Shown here: positions 16,901 through 24,965 of the stretch, in pieces | Layout of the letters: every line of letters starts with the position of its first letter | Numbering within the stretch: position 1 is the first letter of the stretch | NCBI RefSeq assembly: GCF_003097235.1 | Contig: NZ_QEQQ01000002.1 | Location: 1 to 64,000 of the forward strand | DNA: 64,000 bases | Source: Pseudomonas sp. CC120222-01a | GTDB taxonomy: Bacteria > Pseudomonadota > Gammaproteobacteria > Pseudomonadales > Pseudomonadaceae | Direction of reading: 5' to 3' | The notes under the pieces: model-generated | Told to the model about the DNA's origin: nothing | Databases searched by the model: none | The model's input: the letters and a program-made list of their open reading frames with translations, nothing else | Position numbers and translations under genes: made by a program

Positions 16901-16920
16901 GAATATCCTTGGTTCTTCTC

Positions 16921-17373
16921 ATGTCCATTGACTCCCTGCGCCTGCAAGTCAGCAGCGGCATGGTGGTTGCCGCTCGCCACTGGCGGCGCATCTGCCACAA
17001 CGCCCTGATCGGCTACGGTATCTCCGAGGCCTGCGCCGCACCGTTGCTGATGATCGTGCGCCTGGGCGATGGCGTGCACCAGGTGGCCGTGGCCCAGGCT
17101 GCTGGCCTGGAAAGCCCGTCGCTGGTGCGCTTGCTCGACCAGCTGTGCAAGGCTGGCCTGGTCTGCCGCAGCGAAGACCCGCTGGACCGCCGTGCCAAGG
17201 CCCTGAGCCTGACCGCCGAAGGCCGTCGCCTGGCCGAAGCCATCGAAGCCGAGCTGGTGCGCGTACGCCATGACGTGCTGCAAGGCATCGACGAGGCCGA
17301 CCTGCAGGCCGCGCTGCGCGTGTTGCGTGCCTTCGAAGCCGCTGGCCTGGGTACTGCAGGCGGGGTGGCATGA
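16921..17373 (+). CDS. MarR-family regulator of the efflux operon
   Basis: This 150-residue protein has the winged-helix plan of MarR regulators: helix-turn-helix around residues 55-85 ([21 protein letters not shown]) and a wing with SEDPLDRRAKALSLTAEGR near 85-105, the usual DxRxxxxxLT signature. It starts at the ATG at 16921, although the Shine-Dalgarno is poor. Its stop overlaps the start of the pump gene (ATGA), so it leads an operon of five genes. Aromatic acids are common ligands in this family, which matches the pump type, but the ligand is not known. Confidence 0.88.
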   Translation: MSIDSLRLQVSSGMVVAARHWRRICHNALIGYGISEACAAPLLMIVRLGDGVHQVAVAQAAGLESPSLVRLLDQLCKAGLVCRSEDPLDRRAKALSLTAEGRRLAEAIEAELVRVRHDVLQGIDEADLQAALRVLRAFEAAGLGTAGGVA

Positions 17374-19457
17374 ACGGTTTCTTCAGCTCGGTGCCGCCGG
17401 CCCGCGACTGGTTCTACGGCGTGCGCACCTTCGCCGCGTCGATGATCGCCCTGTACATCGCCCTGCTGCTGCAGTTGCCGCGCCCGTATTGGGCGATGGC
17501 CACCGTCTACATCGTCTCCAGCCCGTTCGTCGGCCCGACCAGCTCCAAGGCGGTGTATCGCGCCGTGGGTACGCTGCTCGGTGCTGCCGGGGCGATCTTC
17601 TTCGTGCCGCCGCTGGTGCAGTCACCGTTGCTGCTGAGCATCGCCATCGCCCTGTGGACCGGCACCCTGCTGTTCCTCTCGCTGAACCTGCGCACGGCCA
17701 ACAACTACGTACTGATGCTGGCCGGCTACACCTTGCCGATGATTGCCCTGGCGGTGGTCGACAACCCGCTGGCGGTGTTCGACGTGGCGTCCTCGCGGGC
17801 CCAGGAAATCTGCCTGGGGATCGTCTGCGCGGCAGTGGTTGGTGCGATTTTCTGGCCGCGCCGGCTGGCACCGGTGGTAGTGGGCGCCACCGGCAGCTGG
17901 TTCACCGAGGCGATCCGCTACAGCGACACCTACCTCGCCCGTGAAGCCAGCGCCGACAAGGTCGGTGGCATGCGCGGCGCAATGGTCACCACCTTCAACT
18001 CGCTGGAGCTGATGATCGGCCAGCTCGGCCACGAAGGTGCCGGCCCGCATACCTTGAAGAACGCCCGCGAGCTGCGCGGGCGGATGATCCACCTGCTACC
18101 GGTGATCGACGCCCTCGACGACGCCCTGGTCGCCCTCGAAGGCCGCGCCCCGGCCCATTACGCGCAGATCCAACCGGTGCTGGATGCCGCCCGCGAATGG
18201 CTCAAAGGCACCGCCGACAGTGCCTCCATAGCCCGCTGGACCGCCCTGCACGAGCAGATCGACCGCCTGCAGCCCGGCGCCGCCGCCCTCGACCAGCGTG
18301 CCGAGCTGCTGCTGTCCAACGCCCTTTACCGCCTCACCGAATGGGCTGACCTGTGGCAGGACTGCTGCTCCTTGCAGCACGCCCTGCGCACCGACGACCC
18401 CAACCCCTGGCGCGCGGTCTACCGCCACTGGCGCCTGGGCCGGCTGACGGCGTTCTTCGACCGTGGCCTGATGCTCTACTCGGTGGTCTCCACAGTGCTG
18501 GCGATCGTCGTCGCCTGTGGCCTGTGGATCGGACTGGGCTGGAACGACGGCGCCAGTGCGGTGATCCTTGCCGCCGTGTCGTGCAGCTTCTTCGCCGCCA
18601 TGGACGACCCGGCGCCGCAGATCTACCGGTTCTTCTTCTGGACCCTGATGTCGGTGATCTTCTCCAGCCTGTACCTGTTCCTGGTGCTGCCCAACCTGCA
18701 CGACTTCCCGATGCTGGTGCTGGCCTTCGCGATCCCGTTCATCTGTGTCGGCACCCTGACCGTGCAGCCACGCTTCTACCTCGGCACCTTGCTGACCATC
18801 GTCAACACCTCGACGTTCATCAGCATCCAGGGCGCCTACGACGCTGACTTCTTCACCTTCCTCAACTCCAACCTGGCCGGCCCCGTGGGCCTGCTGTTCG
18901 CCTTCATCTGGACCCTGGTGATGCGCCCATTTGGCGTGGAGCTGGCGGCCAAGCGCATGACCCGCTTCGTCTGGCGCGACATCGTCGAAATGACCGAGGC
19001 GGCGACCCTGGCCGAGCACCGCCAGGTCGGCGTGCAGATGCTCGATCGCCTCATGCAGCACCTGCCACGCCTGTCGCAGACCGGCCAGGACAGCGGCGTG
19101 GCGCTGCGTGACCTGCGCGTGGGGTTGAACCTGCTCGACCTGCTGGCCTATATGCCGCGCGCCGGCCAGCAGGCCCGCGAGCGCCTGGGCACAGTGATCG
19201 AGGAAGTCGGCGCGCATTACGCCGCCTGCCTGCGTGCTGGCGAGCGCCTGCATGCCCCGGCCGCGCTGCTGCGCAACATGGAGCGTGCGCGCCTGGCGCT
19301 GAACCTGGATGAACTGTACGAGCGCGGCGATGCACGCACTCATCTGCTGCATGCCCTGGCAGGCCTGCGCCTGGCCTTGCTGCCGGGTGTCGAGGTGATG
19401 CTCGAGCCTGCCGAACAACCGCAACTGCCCCCCGGCCTCGATGGAGCGCCCCTGTGA
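17370..19457 (+). CDS. FUSC/AaeB-family efflux pump inner-membrane protein
   Basis: This 695-residue protein belongs to the fusaric acid resistance/AaeB group. Two clusters of membrane helices flank long soluble regions: the first at about 20-160 (IALLLQLPRPYWAMATVYIV, then the SSPFVGPTSSKAVYRAVGTLLGA region), the second at about 365-530. A cytoplasmic C-terminal part follows. Pumps of this group export aromatic carboxylic acids with a HlyD-type partner (known for AaeAB). It overlaps the regulator upstream and the DUF1656 gene downstream by 4 bp each, a tightly coupled operon. Confidence 0.9.
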   Translation: MNGFFSSVPPARDWFYGVRTFAASMIALYIALLLQLPRPYWAMATVYIVSSPFVGPTSSKAVYRAVGTLLGAAGAIFFVPPLVQSPLLLSIAIALWTGTLLFLSLNLRTANNYVLMLAGYTLPMIALAVVDNPLAVFDVASSRAQEICLGIVCAAVVGAIFWPRRLAPVVVGATGSWFTEAIRYSDTYLAREASADKVGGMRGAMVTTFNSLELMIGQLGHEGAGPHTLKNARELRGRMIHLLPVIDALDDALVALEGRAPAHYAQIQPVLDAAREWLKGTADSASIARWTALHEQIDRLQPGAAALDQRAELLLSNALYRLTEWADLWQDCCSLQHALRTDDPNPWRAVYRHWRLGRLTAFFDRGLMLYSVVSTVLAIVVACGLWIGLGWNDGASAVILAAVSCSFFAAMDDPAPQIYRFFFWTLMSVIFSSLYLFLVLPNLHDFPMLVLAFAIPFICVGTLTVQPRFYLGTLLTIVNTSTFISIQGAYDADFFTFLNSNLAGPVGLLFAFIWTLVMRPFGVELAAKRMTRFVWRDIVEMTEAATLAEHRQVGVQMLDRLMQHLPRLSQTGQDSGVALRDLRVGLNLLDLLAYMPRAGQQARERLGTVIEEVGAHYAACLRAGERLHAPAALLRNMERARLALNLDELYERGDARTHLLHALAGLRLALLPGVEVMLEPAEQPQLPPGLDGAPL

Positions 19458-19666
19458 TCGGTGAACTGGATATCAGCGGGGTGTTCCTGCCCACGCTGCT
19501 GGTGATGATGTTTGGCACCTACCTGCTGTTCCTGGGGGTGCACGCGGTGCTGGTGCGCCTTCATTTCTACCGCCTGGTCTGGCACCGGGCGCTGTTCAAC
19601 GTTGCCCTGTATGCCGTGCTGCTGGGTGCGGTCGACCACTTTTGCCGAAGCCTGATGCTGCCATGA
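19454..19666 (+). CDS. DUF1656 small membrane protein
   Basis: This 70-residue protein has two membrane helices (FLPTLLVMMFGTYLLFLGV and ALFNVALYAVLLGAV). It starts at GTG 19454 within the pump stop region and ends in an ATGA overlap with the adaptor gene. DUF1656 proteins (AaeX-like) are nearly always found between FUSC pumps and HlyD adaptors, so it is probably an accessory subunit. Its molecular role is not established. Confidence 0.88.
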   Translation: MIGELDISGVFLPTLLVMMFGTYLLFLGVHAVLVRLHFYRLVWHRALFNVALYAVLLGAVDHFCRSLMLP

Positions 19667-20538
19667 AAAAACCTTTGCTGACCCTGGGCCGTGTGGTCCT
19701 GACCTTGCTGGTAGTGACCTTCGCCGCCGTGCTCGTGTGGCAGATGGTGGTGTACTACATGTTCGCCCCCTGGACCCGCGACGGGCACATCCGTGCCGAC
19801 GTGATCCAGATTGCCCCGGACGTGTCCGGCCTGATCCAGAAGGTCGAGGTGCGCGACAACCAGACCGTCAAGCGCGGCGATGTGCTGTTCACCATCGACC
19901 AGGACCGCTTTACCCTGGCCCTGCGCCAGGCCAAGGCGACCCTCGGCGAGCGCCAGGAAACCTTGGCCCAGGCGTCCCGCGAAGCGCAGCGTAACCGCAA
20001 GCTCGGCAACCTGGTGGCGGCCGAGCAGCTGGAAGAGAGCCAGTCCCGCGAGGCTCGCGCCCGTTCGGCGGTCAGCGAGGCCCAGGTGGCGGTCGATACT
20101 GCCCAGCTCAACCTCGACCGCTCGGTGGTGCGCAGCCCGGTAGATGGCTACCTCAACGACCGCGCCCCGCGTGACCATGAATTCGTCAGCGCTGGCCACC
20201 CGGTGCTGTCGGTGGTCGACAGTGCCTCGTATCACGTCGATGGCTACTTCGAGGAAACCAAGCTCGGCGGCATCCACATCGGAGACGCCGTGGACATCCG
20301 CGTGATGGGCGACAACACCCGCCTGCGCGGCCATGTGCAGAGCTTCGCCGCCGGCATCGAAGACCGTGACCGCGTCAGCGGCGCCAACCTGCTGCCCAAC
20401 GTCAACCCGGCGTTCAGCTGGGTGCGCCTGGCCCAGCGCATTCCGGTGCGCATCGCCTTCGACGAAGTGCCGGCAGACTTCCGCATGATCGCCGGGCGCA
20501 CGGCCACCGTGTCGATCCTCGAGGGCCAGCGCCCATGA
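19663..20538 (+). CDS. HlyD/AaeA-type membrane fusion protein
   Basis: This 291-residue adaptor has one N-terminal membrane helix (residues 8-30), a barrel-sandwich lipoyl half motif (DVSGLIQKVEVRDNQTVKRGD), a short coiled coil (about 80-140), and the returning half motif RSVVRSPVDGYLNDR. Length matches AaeA. The ATG at 19663 overlaps the DUF1656 stop. It would connect the FUSC pump to the NodT-type outer-membrane factor encoded next. The coiled coil is short, as is usual for this subfamily. Confidence 0.9.
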   Translation: MKKPLLTLGRVVLTLLVVTFAAVLVWQMVVYYMFAPWTRDGHIRADVIQIAPDVSGLIQKVEVRDNQTVKRGDVLFTIDQDRFTLALRQAKATLGERQETLAQASREAQRNRKLGNLVAAEQLEESQSREARARSAVSEAQVAVDTAQLNLDRSVVRSPVDGYLNDRAPRDHEFVSAGHPVLSVVDSASYHVDGYFEETKLGGIHIGDAVDIRVMGDNTRLRGHVQSFAAGIEDRDRVSGANLLPNVNPAFSWVRLAQRIPVRIAFDEVPADFRMIAGRTATVSILEGQRP

Positions 20539-21941
20539 AACAGCTGATCCTGGCGGGGTTCTGCCTGTCCCTGGGGGCCTGCATGATGGTCGGCCCCGAT
20601 TACCAAGTGCCGAAGGACGCGGCGGTGCAACGCAGCGACCTCAACGGCCCGTTGCGCCAGGATGCCGACAGCGTGGTGTCGGCGCCGGTGCCCGAGGACT
20701 GGTGGCAGCTGTATCAGGATCAACGCCTCAACGAACTGGTGCGCCAGGCGCTGAGTGCCAACACTGAATTGCGCGTGGCCGCGGCCAACATCGCCAAGGC
20801 CCGTGCCCAAGTCGAAGTGGCCGAGTCCCAGGGCGGCTTCAATGGCGGCATCAAGGCCGGCGCCCAGCGCCTGCAGGAGTCTGGCCAGGCCTTCCTGCTG
20901 CCGGAGAAGGTACCGGTGGCCAATATCGGCGAGGCGATCATCAGTGCCTCGTACCAGTTCGACCTGTGGGGCACCTTCAAGCGCGGCACCGAGGCCGCCA
21001 AGGCCAATGCCGACGCAGTACAGGCCGCCGCCGACACCGCACGCATCACCCTGGTGGCCGACGTGGTCAAGGCCTACACCCAGGTGTGCTCGGCCAACGA
21101 GGAATTCCATATCGCCCGCGAGTCGCTCGACCTGCAGGAACAGAGCGTGAAGCTCAACCAGCGCCTGCGCGACGCCGGCCGTGGCGACGAAACCCAGGTC
21201 ACCCGCTCGCAGACCCAGTTCAAGTCGTTGCGCGCCGAACTGCCGCGTTTCAAGGCCGAGCGCGAAACGGGCGTGTACACCCTGGCGGCGCTGCTGGCCG
21301 TGCCTGTGGATAAGTTGCCCGCCGGTACCGCCGATTGCGCCGAGCTGCCGCACCTCAACCAGTTGGTGCCGGTCGGTGACGGCGCGGCCCTGCTCAAGCG
21401 CCGCCCGGACGTGCGCCAGGCCGAACGCCAGCTGGCGGCGGCCACCGCCGAAATCGGCGTGGCGACGGGTGCGCTGTACCCGGACATCAGCATCGGTGCC
21501 CAGGTCGGCACCATCGGTATCCTTGAAGAGCTTGGCGATCCGTCGACCAACCGCTGGGGCTTTGGCCCGCAGATCAGCTGGAGCATCCCGACCAACGGCA
21601 CCCGCGCGCGGATTCGCATGGCTGAAGCCTCGACCCAGGCTGCCCTGGCGCATTTCGACGGCGTGGTGCTGAACGCCATCCGCGAGACCCAGACCCGTCT
21701 GGCCCAGTACAGCGCCCTGCTGGACCGGCGTGATGCGCTGGCTGAGGCGGAGAAATCGGCGAAGGAAGCGGCGGATCAGACGCACCGGTATTACCAGGCG
21801 GGGCGTGAGTCGTTCCTCGCCGACCTGCAGGCGACGCGGACCTATACCGATGTGCGGGCGCAGTTGGCGGCGGCTAACAGCCAGGTGGCGTTGGGGCAGA
21901 TTGGTGTGTTCCTGGCGTTGGGTGGGGGGTGGAAGCAGTGA
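20535..21941 (+). CDS. NodT-family outer-membrane efflux lipoprotein
   Basis: This 468-residue protein is the outer-membrane channel of the efflux system. It is a lipoprotein with lipobox LSLGAC (C16). It has the two OEP repeats typical of OprM/NodT, with LVRQALSANTELRVAAANIAK in the first and RRPDVRQAERQLAAATAEIG, the family signature, in the second. It overlaps the adaptor stop by 4 bp. The operon therefore encodes a complete tripartite system. The substrate could be aromatic acids or fusaric acid-like compounds; nothing in the sequence decides this. Confidence 0.9.
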   Translation: MKQLILAGFCLSLGACMMVGPDYQVPKDAAVQRSDLNGPLRQDADSVVSAPVPEDWWQLYQDQRLNELVRQALSANTELRVAAANIAKARAQVEVAESQGGFNGGIKAGAQRLQESGQAFLLPEKVPVANIGEAIISASYQFDLWGTFKRGTEAAKANADAVQAAADTARITLVADVVKAYTQVCSANEEFHIARESLDLQEQSVKLNQRLRDAGRGDETQVTRSQTQFKSLRAELPRFKAERETGVYTLAALLAVPVDKLPAGTADCAELPHLNQLVPVGDGAALLKRRPDVRQAERQLAAATAEIGVATGALYPDISIGAQVGTIGILEELGDPSTNRWGFGPQISWSIPTNGTRARIRMAEASTQAALAHFDGVVLNAIRETQTRLAQYSALLDRRDALAEAEKSAKEAADQTHRYYQAGRESFLADLQATRTYTDVRAQLAAANSQVALGQIGVFLALGGGWKQ

Positions 21942-21994
21942 GGTTTTGGCTTGAGATTGGGTGATGGCTGAAATGTGTCCGCCTTGACGCATTC

Positions 21995-22266
21995 AGCGCC
22001 TATGAGATCGAGCGCCGCCCGCGCGGCGCATCGCGGGCAAGCCCGCTCCCACATCTGTTTCGGGCAATATCTCCTGTGCCGCCAACAGGATCTGCCTCGG
22101 TGCATGTCTGGAGACAGATGGAGCGGCATTGGCGCTCACCGAAATGCATCGCCATGCCAACAAGGCGGTCCCTGTTGGCGGCACAGGAATGACTGGCCCG
22201 AAACAGATGTGGGAGCGGGCTTGCCCGCGATGCGCCGCGCGGGCGGCGCTCGATCTCATAGGCGCT
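21995..22266. repeat. 71-bp perfect inverted repeat with nested inverted repeat
   Basis: Bases 21995-22065 and 22196-22266 are exact reverse complements over all 71 bp. Each arm contains a REP core (GCGGGCAAGCCCGCTCCCAC) extended by GC-rich sequence. Inside, CCTGTGCCGCCAACAGG (from about 22073) and its inverse (about 22171-22187) form a second, nested pair. The whole could fold into a long cruciform or, if transcribed, a long hairpin. It lies downstream of the efflux operon and is far longer than the other REP pairs here. Confidence 0.92.
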
Positions 22267-22419
22267 GCAAACCTGTCGGCAGGCACCTGTCCGCCCTCAC
22301 CCTATCTCCCGGCAGGCATCTCCTGAATCCACTAAAGTCCCTTGCTGTCAGACATCTCCGAACTTGAAACCAAATGCTTCAGTTCTGATTTCATGTCGAA
22401 TTATCCTACGGCACCTGTC

Positions 22420-22655
22420 GGAAGGTGCTGTCTTGGCTGGGAAGTGCTCCCGGACTACTGTTCCTGGGTCGCCTCGCAAGGCGATCGGGCGTGAGACACC
22501 CGTTTGGTACAGGGCGCATCGCTTATGGCGGTCGTGCGCGGGCAGGCTTTTGCCTGGCCGGGTCTCCTGTACCCCGGGTCTCACCCCGTGCACGGCTGCC
22601 ACCCAAATCCGTGAGACGAGGAGGAAGGCAGGACATTTCCATGTACAGGAGTTCC
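22420..22655 (+). promoter_or_regulatory. structured leader upstream of two small genes
   Basis: This stretch contains no convincing gene but several short hairpins, for example GTCGCCTCGCAAGGCGATC at 22468-22486 and a CAGGC/GCCTG stem near 22543-22556, plus repeated GAGACACCCG/CGGGTCTC elements. I recall very similar leaders before small DUF3077-type genes in other pseudomonads, so it may be a conserved RNA or repeat element. This is from memory and needs alignment. Between 22267 and 22420 I see nothing further. Confidence 0.5.
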
Positions 22656-22658
22656 GCC

Positions 22659-22913
22659 ATGAAAAAGCTAGTCCCCGACCCACCTCCTACCTCTATCCCT
22701 CAACTCGACATCCCCGGCTTCTCGCTCATCACGCCACCCGGCACCGGGCAATGCAATGCGCTGATGCACGCCATGACCCTCACCGTGCAGCAAACCTACG
22801 GCGTCCTGCTGGACAGCGAGCCAGGCCCGCAGCGTGATGCCATGGCCATGAACATCCGTCTGCTGTGCCGAATGGTCTCTGCCCTGGCCGAACACTCGGA
22901 CCTCCCCGTCTAA
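22659..22913 (+). CDS. small Pseudomonas protein of unknown function (DUF6124/DUF3077-like)
   Basis: This 84-residue protein starts at the ATG at 22659 behind AGGAG. It begins MKKLVPDPPPTSIPQ, a Pro-rich N-terminus common to a family of small Pseudomonas proteins. It continues with a helical segment (NALMHAMTLTVQQTYGVLLD) and ends in a Leu-rich helix. There is no signal peptide or membrane helix. It is followed after 16 bp by a second small gene of related type. I cannot assign a function; the family name is tentative. Confidence 0.6.
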   Translation: MKKLVPDPPPTSIPQLDIPGFSLITPPGTGQCNALMHAMTLTVQQTYGVLLDSEPGPQRDAMAMNIRLLCRMVSALAEHSDLPV

Positions 22914-22929
22914 AGCAAGGAGCGACAGG

Positions 22930-23181
22930 ATGAGCACTTATCCACAGGACGCAGTAACGGCAGGGTTGGAAACCTTCGATCTTTTCAGCCTCAAGCCCAA
23001 CGTGCCCTTTGACCATGCCTTCTCGCAGCTATCAGTGTTGCTCGGCTGCATCCGCCACCTCACCACCGAAGCAGAAATGGAGAACGACCGCATGGCCGGC
23101 AGCGCGGCGCGAATTCTCAGTGAAATGGCCAAGGCGCTGATCGACGATATGGAGCTGGGGCTGAACAAGGTTCGTCAATAA
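22930..23181 (+). CDS. small DUF3077-like protein
   Basis: This 83-residue protein starts at the ATG at 22930 with AAGGAG seven bases upstream. Its pattern FDLFSLKPNVPFDHAFSQLS, then LLGCIRHLTTEAEMEND and a C-terminal helix, matches the DUF3077 group of small Pseudomonas proteins as I remember it. It is probably cytoplasmic and helical. Together with the gene before it and the shared leader it forms a small operon of unknown role. A short GGGCCGC/GCGGCCC hairpin follows at 23196-23212. Confidence 0.65.
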   Translation: MSTYPQDAVTAGLETFDLFSLKPNVPFDHAFSQLSVLLGCIRHLTTEAEMENDRMAGSAARILSEMAKALIDDMELGLNKVRQ

Positions 23182-23195
23182 ACTTCAAGTACATG

Positions 23196-23212
23196 GGGCC
23201 GCATAGCGGCCC
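23196..23212. terminator. hairpin between convergent genes
   Basis: GGGCCGCATAGCGGCCC forms a 7-bp perfect stem with a 3-base loop. It sits between the small-gene pair and the convergent lipoprotein operon. No T-tract follows on either strand, so its role as a terminator is only likely. Confidence 0.5.
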
Positions 23213-23229
23213 TTCGCCAGGGCCCTGTC

Positions 23230-23973
23230 TCAACGCAAGATCTTCGCCGGCTCATCCGGCGGCAAGTCATTCTGCCCGCTCGTGGGCGCTTCCCGGTCAT
23301 TGGGCGACCCACGCAACTGTTCGACCATCTGCCGCGCCACGTCCATGCCCAGCTCCTTGGACACTTCACGTACCACCCGCGGGCGGTTCGGCGTCACCTG
23401 GCGGTCCCGGCTGCTGACCAGCTTGGTGTCCTGCCCCTCACCCATGGCCGTGAACGCCGAGGTGATCTCGAAGGTGCGGGTGTCGATCAGGCTGAAGTCG
23501 GCCACCACGCTCAGGGCCAGCACCGACGAGTAGCTGCTGGTATTGGCCAGCGCGCCGACATCGCGCTGGAAGTCGATGTCCGAGAGGGTGCCGAACAGCA
23601 CGTAGTCGGCGCCGGGGAAGGCGCCGGCCTTGATCCGCGCGATCACGTCATGCACGTCCTCACCGGACGAGGCGGTGTATGGTTTGCCTTGCACCAGCTG
23701 GAACAGCCCGGTCTTGAGGATCTCGCCCTTGATGTCGCCGCCGAAATTGCGCAGCTCGGTCTGCTCGATGTAGCCCTTGCTGCTTTCGTACTCGCTGTAA
23801 CTCGACGAGTGGCTGCTGTTGTACGGGCTCGACTGGCCATCGTTCTGGGCGTTGACGGTGTGGATGTATTCTTCCACACGTGCTTCGTAGGCCAGGTCGG
23901 TGACCGCGAGCATGGGCGCCGCGTGTGCCGAAAACGCCCAGGCCAGGCCGATCACTGCCATCCATGCTTTCAT
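23230..23973 (-). CDS. CsgG/LpoB-like secreted protein
   Basis: This 247-residue protein has a cleavable signal peptide (cut after AHA, residue 18) but no lipobox cysteine. The mature part has the CsgG/LpoB-type alpha/beta plan: AVTDLAYEARVEEYI, a Ser/Tyr-rich insert (about 45-68), LVQGKPYTASSGED, GADYVLFGTLSDIDF and SVVADFSLIDTRTFEI. It follows the LpoB-like gene by 3 bp in an operon of four envelope genes. Proteins of this group either activate penicillin-binding proteins or assemble into outer-membrane pores; which applies here is unknown. Confidence 0.72.
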   Translation of the reverse strand: MKAWMAVIGLAWAFSAHAAPMLAVTDLAYEARVEEYIHTVNAQNDGQSSPYNSSHSSSYSEYESSKGYIEQTELRNFGGDIKGEILKTGLFQLVQGKPYTASSGEDVHDVIARIKAGAFPGADYVLFGTLSDIDFQRDVGALANTSSYSSVLALSVVADFSLIDTRTFEITSAFTAMGEGQDTKLVSSRDRQVTPNRPRVVREVSKELGMDVARQMVEQLRGSPNDREAPTSGQNDLPPDEPAKILR

Positions 23974-23976
23974 CGC

Positions 23977-24564
23977 TCAGCGCTCCGTGGTCTTGCGGAT
24001 TTCTTTCTCGTCCATCCATTCGGCCAGGCCGCTTTCAACGTCGACCAGCTGCAGGCTGAACTTGTAGAACACGTCCTTGTAATCGCTGCTGCGCTTGACG
24101 ATGGAGCTGATCGAGCCTTCCAGCCGGTAGCGTGCGGCGATCATGTTGCCGGTTTTGGCAACGGTGCTCTTCTTGTACAGGCCGCTCTGGTTCTGCAGTT
24201 GCAGCTGGTCGACCTGGCTCTGCATGTCGGTGTTGTCGCTGGCGAACCGAGCGGTACCCGACTTCATCAACTGGGTCTTGATCGAAGTGGTGATCTCGCG
24301 GGTGTCGATGTACTCGCTGGTCTTGTTCTTCACGTCGTATACCTGCACCACCGGGCGGCCATGCAGCACGCCGGACTGGGCCAGCGAGCGGGTCATGCTC
24401 TCGGCGATCATCTGCAGGTCGGTGGAGCCGAATTCGTTGGTCACAAGCTCCACGGCCCTGGCGTCGCCATAGCTGATGTTGCCGCTGCCCAGCACGGGCG
24501 ACGGGGTGCTGCAGCCGCTGACCAGGGCGATGGCGAGGGCGGCAAGGGAAAGGCGTGCAAGCAT
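23977..24564 (-). CDS. LpoB-like lipoprotein (penicillin-binding protein activator family)
   Basis: This 195-residue lipoprotein has lipobox LVSGC (C18) and starts at the ATG at 24564. The mature domain shows the LpoB signature: AESMTRSLAQSGVL, VVQVYDVKNKTSEYIDTREIT, SIKTQLMKSGTARF and AARYRLEGSISSIVKR, followed by YYKF-like FYKFSLQLVDVESGLAEW and EKEIRK-type endings. In enterobacteria LpoB stimulates PBP1b in peptidoglycan synthesis. Pseudomonads also use LpoP, so a different target is possible. It lies between the YcfL-like and CsgG-like genes. Confidence 0.82.
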   Translation of the reverse strand: MLARLSLAALAIALVSGCSTPSPVLGSGNISYGDARAVELVTNEFGSTDLQMIAESMTRSLAQSGVLHGRPVVQVYDVKNKTSEYIDTREITTSIKTQLMKSGTARFASDNTDMQSQVDQLQLQNQSGLYKKSTVAKTGNMIAARYRLEGSISSIVKRSSDYKDVFYKFSLQLVDVESGLAEWMDEKEIRKTTER

Positions 24565-24584
24565 GGGACTGCTCCTGGAAAGGG

Positions 24585-24950
24585 TTACCGGGTGTGGACT
24601 TCAAGGCGGAAATCGGTCGCCTTGGGCGTGGGTGCGATGGCAGGTAGGAAGCTGGCTTGTCCACCGTACAGTGGCAGGGCTTTCCAGCCCTCTTCATCGG
24701 CCACCGGGAAACCGTCGTTATCTAGCCAGGCAAAGCGATAGAACAGGGTCTGGTTGCTGCCGCTGGCATTGTTCAGCGCTACCTTGACGGTGAGAAAGCC
24801 GTTTTCCCGAGCGACGCGCATCGGGCCGACGTCGATGTCATCCAGTTGCCCCATGGTCACGACCTTGCTGGCGGCACTACCCGGCTCCGGCTGGGAAGCG
24901 CAACCGGCCAGCAGAGCGGCGGCGATGAGGGCGAGGCAGGTTCTGCGCAT
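24585..24950 (-). CDS. YcfL-family lipoprotein (DUF1425)
   Basis: This 121-residue lipoprotein has lipobox LLAGC (C17). The core shows DIDVGPMRVARENGFLTVKV and the strand pair TLFYRFAWLDNDGFPVADEEG, typical of YcfL. In E. coli ycfL sits beside lpoB (ycfM), and the same pairing is seen here, which supports both calls. It probably acts in the periplasm on the outer membrane. Function is otherwise unknown. The gap to the upstream COG3014 gene is 15 bp. Confidence 0.83.
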   Translation of the reverse strand: MRRTCLALIAAALLAGCASQPEPGSAASKVVTMGQLDDIDVGPMRVARENGFLTVKVALNNASGSNQTLFYRFAWLDNDGFPVADEEGWKALPLYGGQASFLPAIAPTPKATDFRLEVHTR

Positions 24951-24965
24951 GTTCGATCCTTGAGG

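Noticed and set aside
18096..19424. 442-codon open frame on the minus strand
   Set aside because: Antisense to the FUSC pump gene, without domain or ribosome-binding site.
22364..22837. open frames of about 160 codons across the structured leader
   Set aside because: They run through hairpins and into another frame of a better-supported small gene; Arg/Cys-rich composition is not protein-like.
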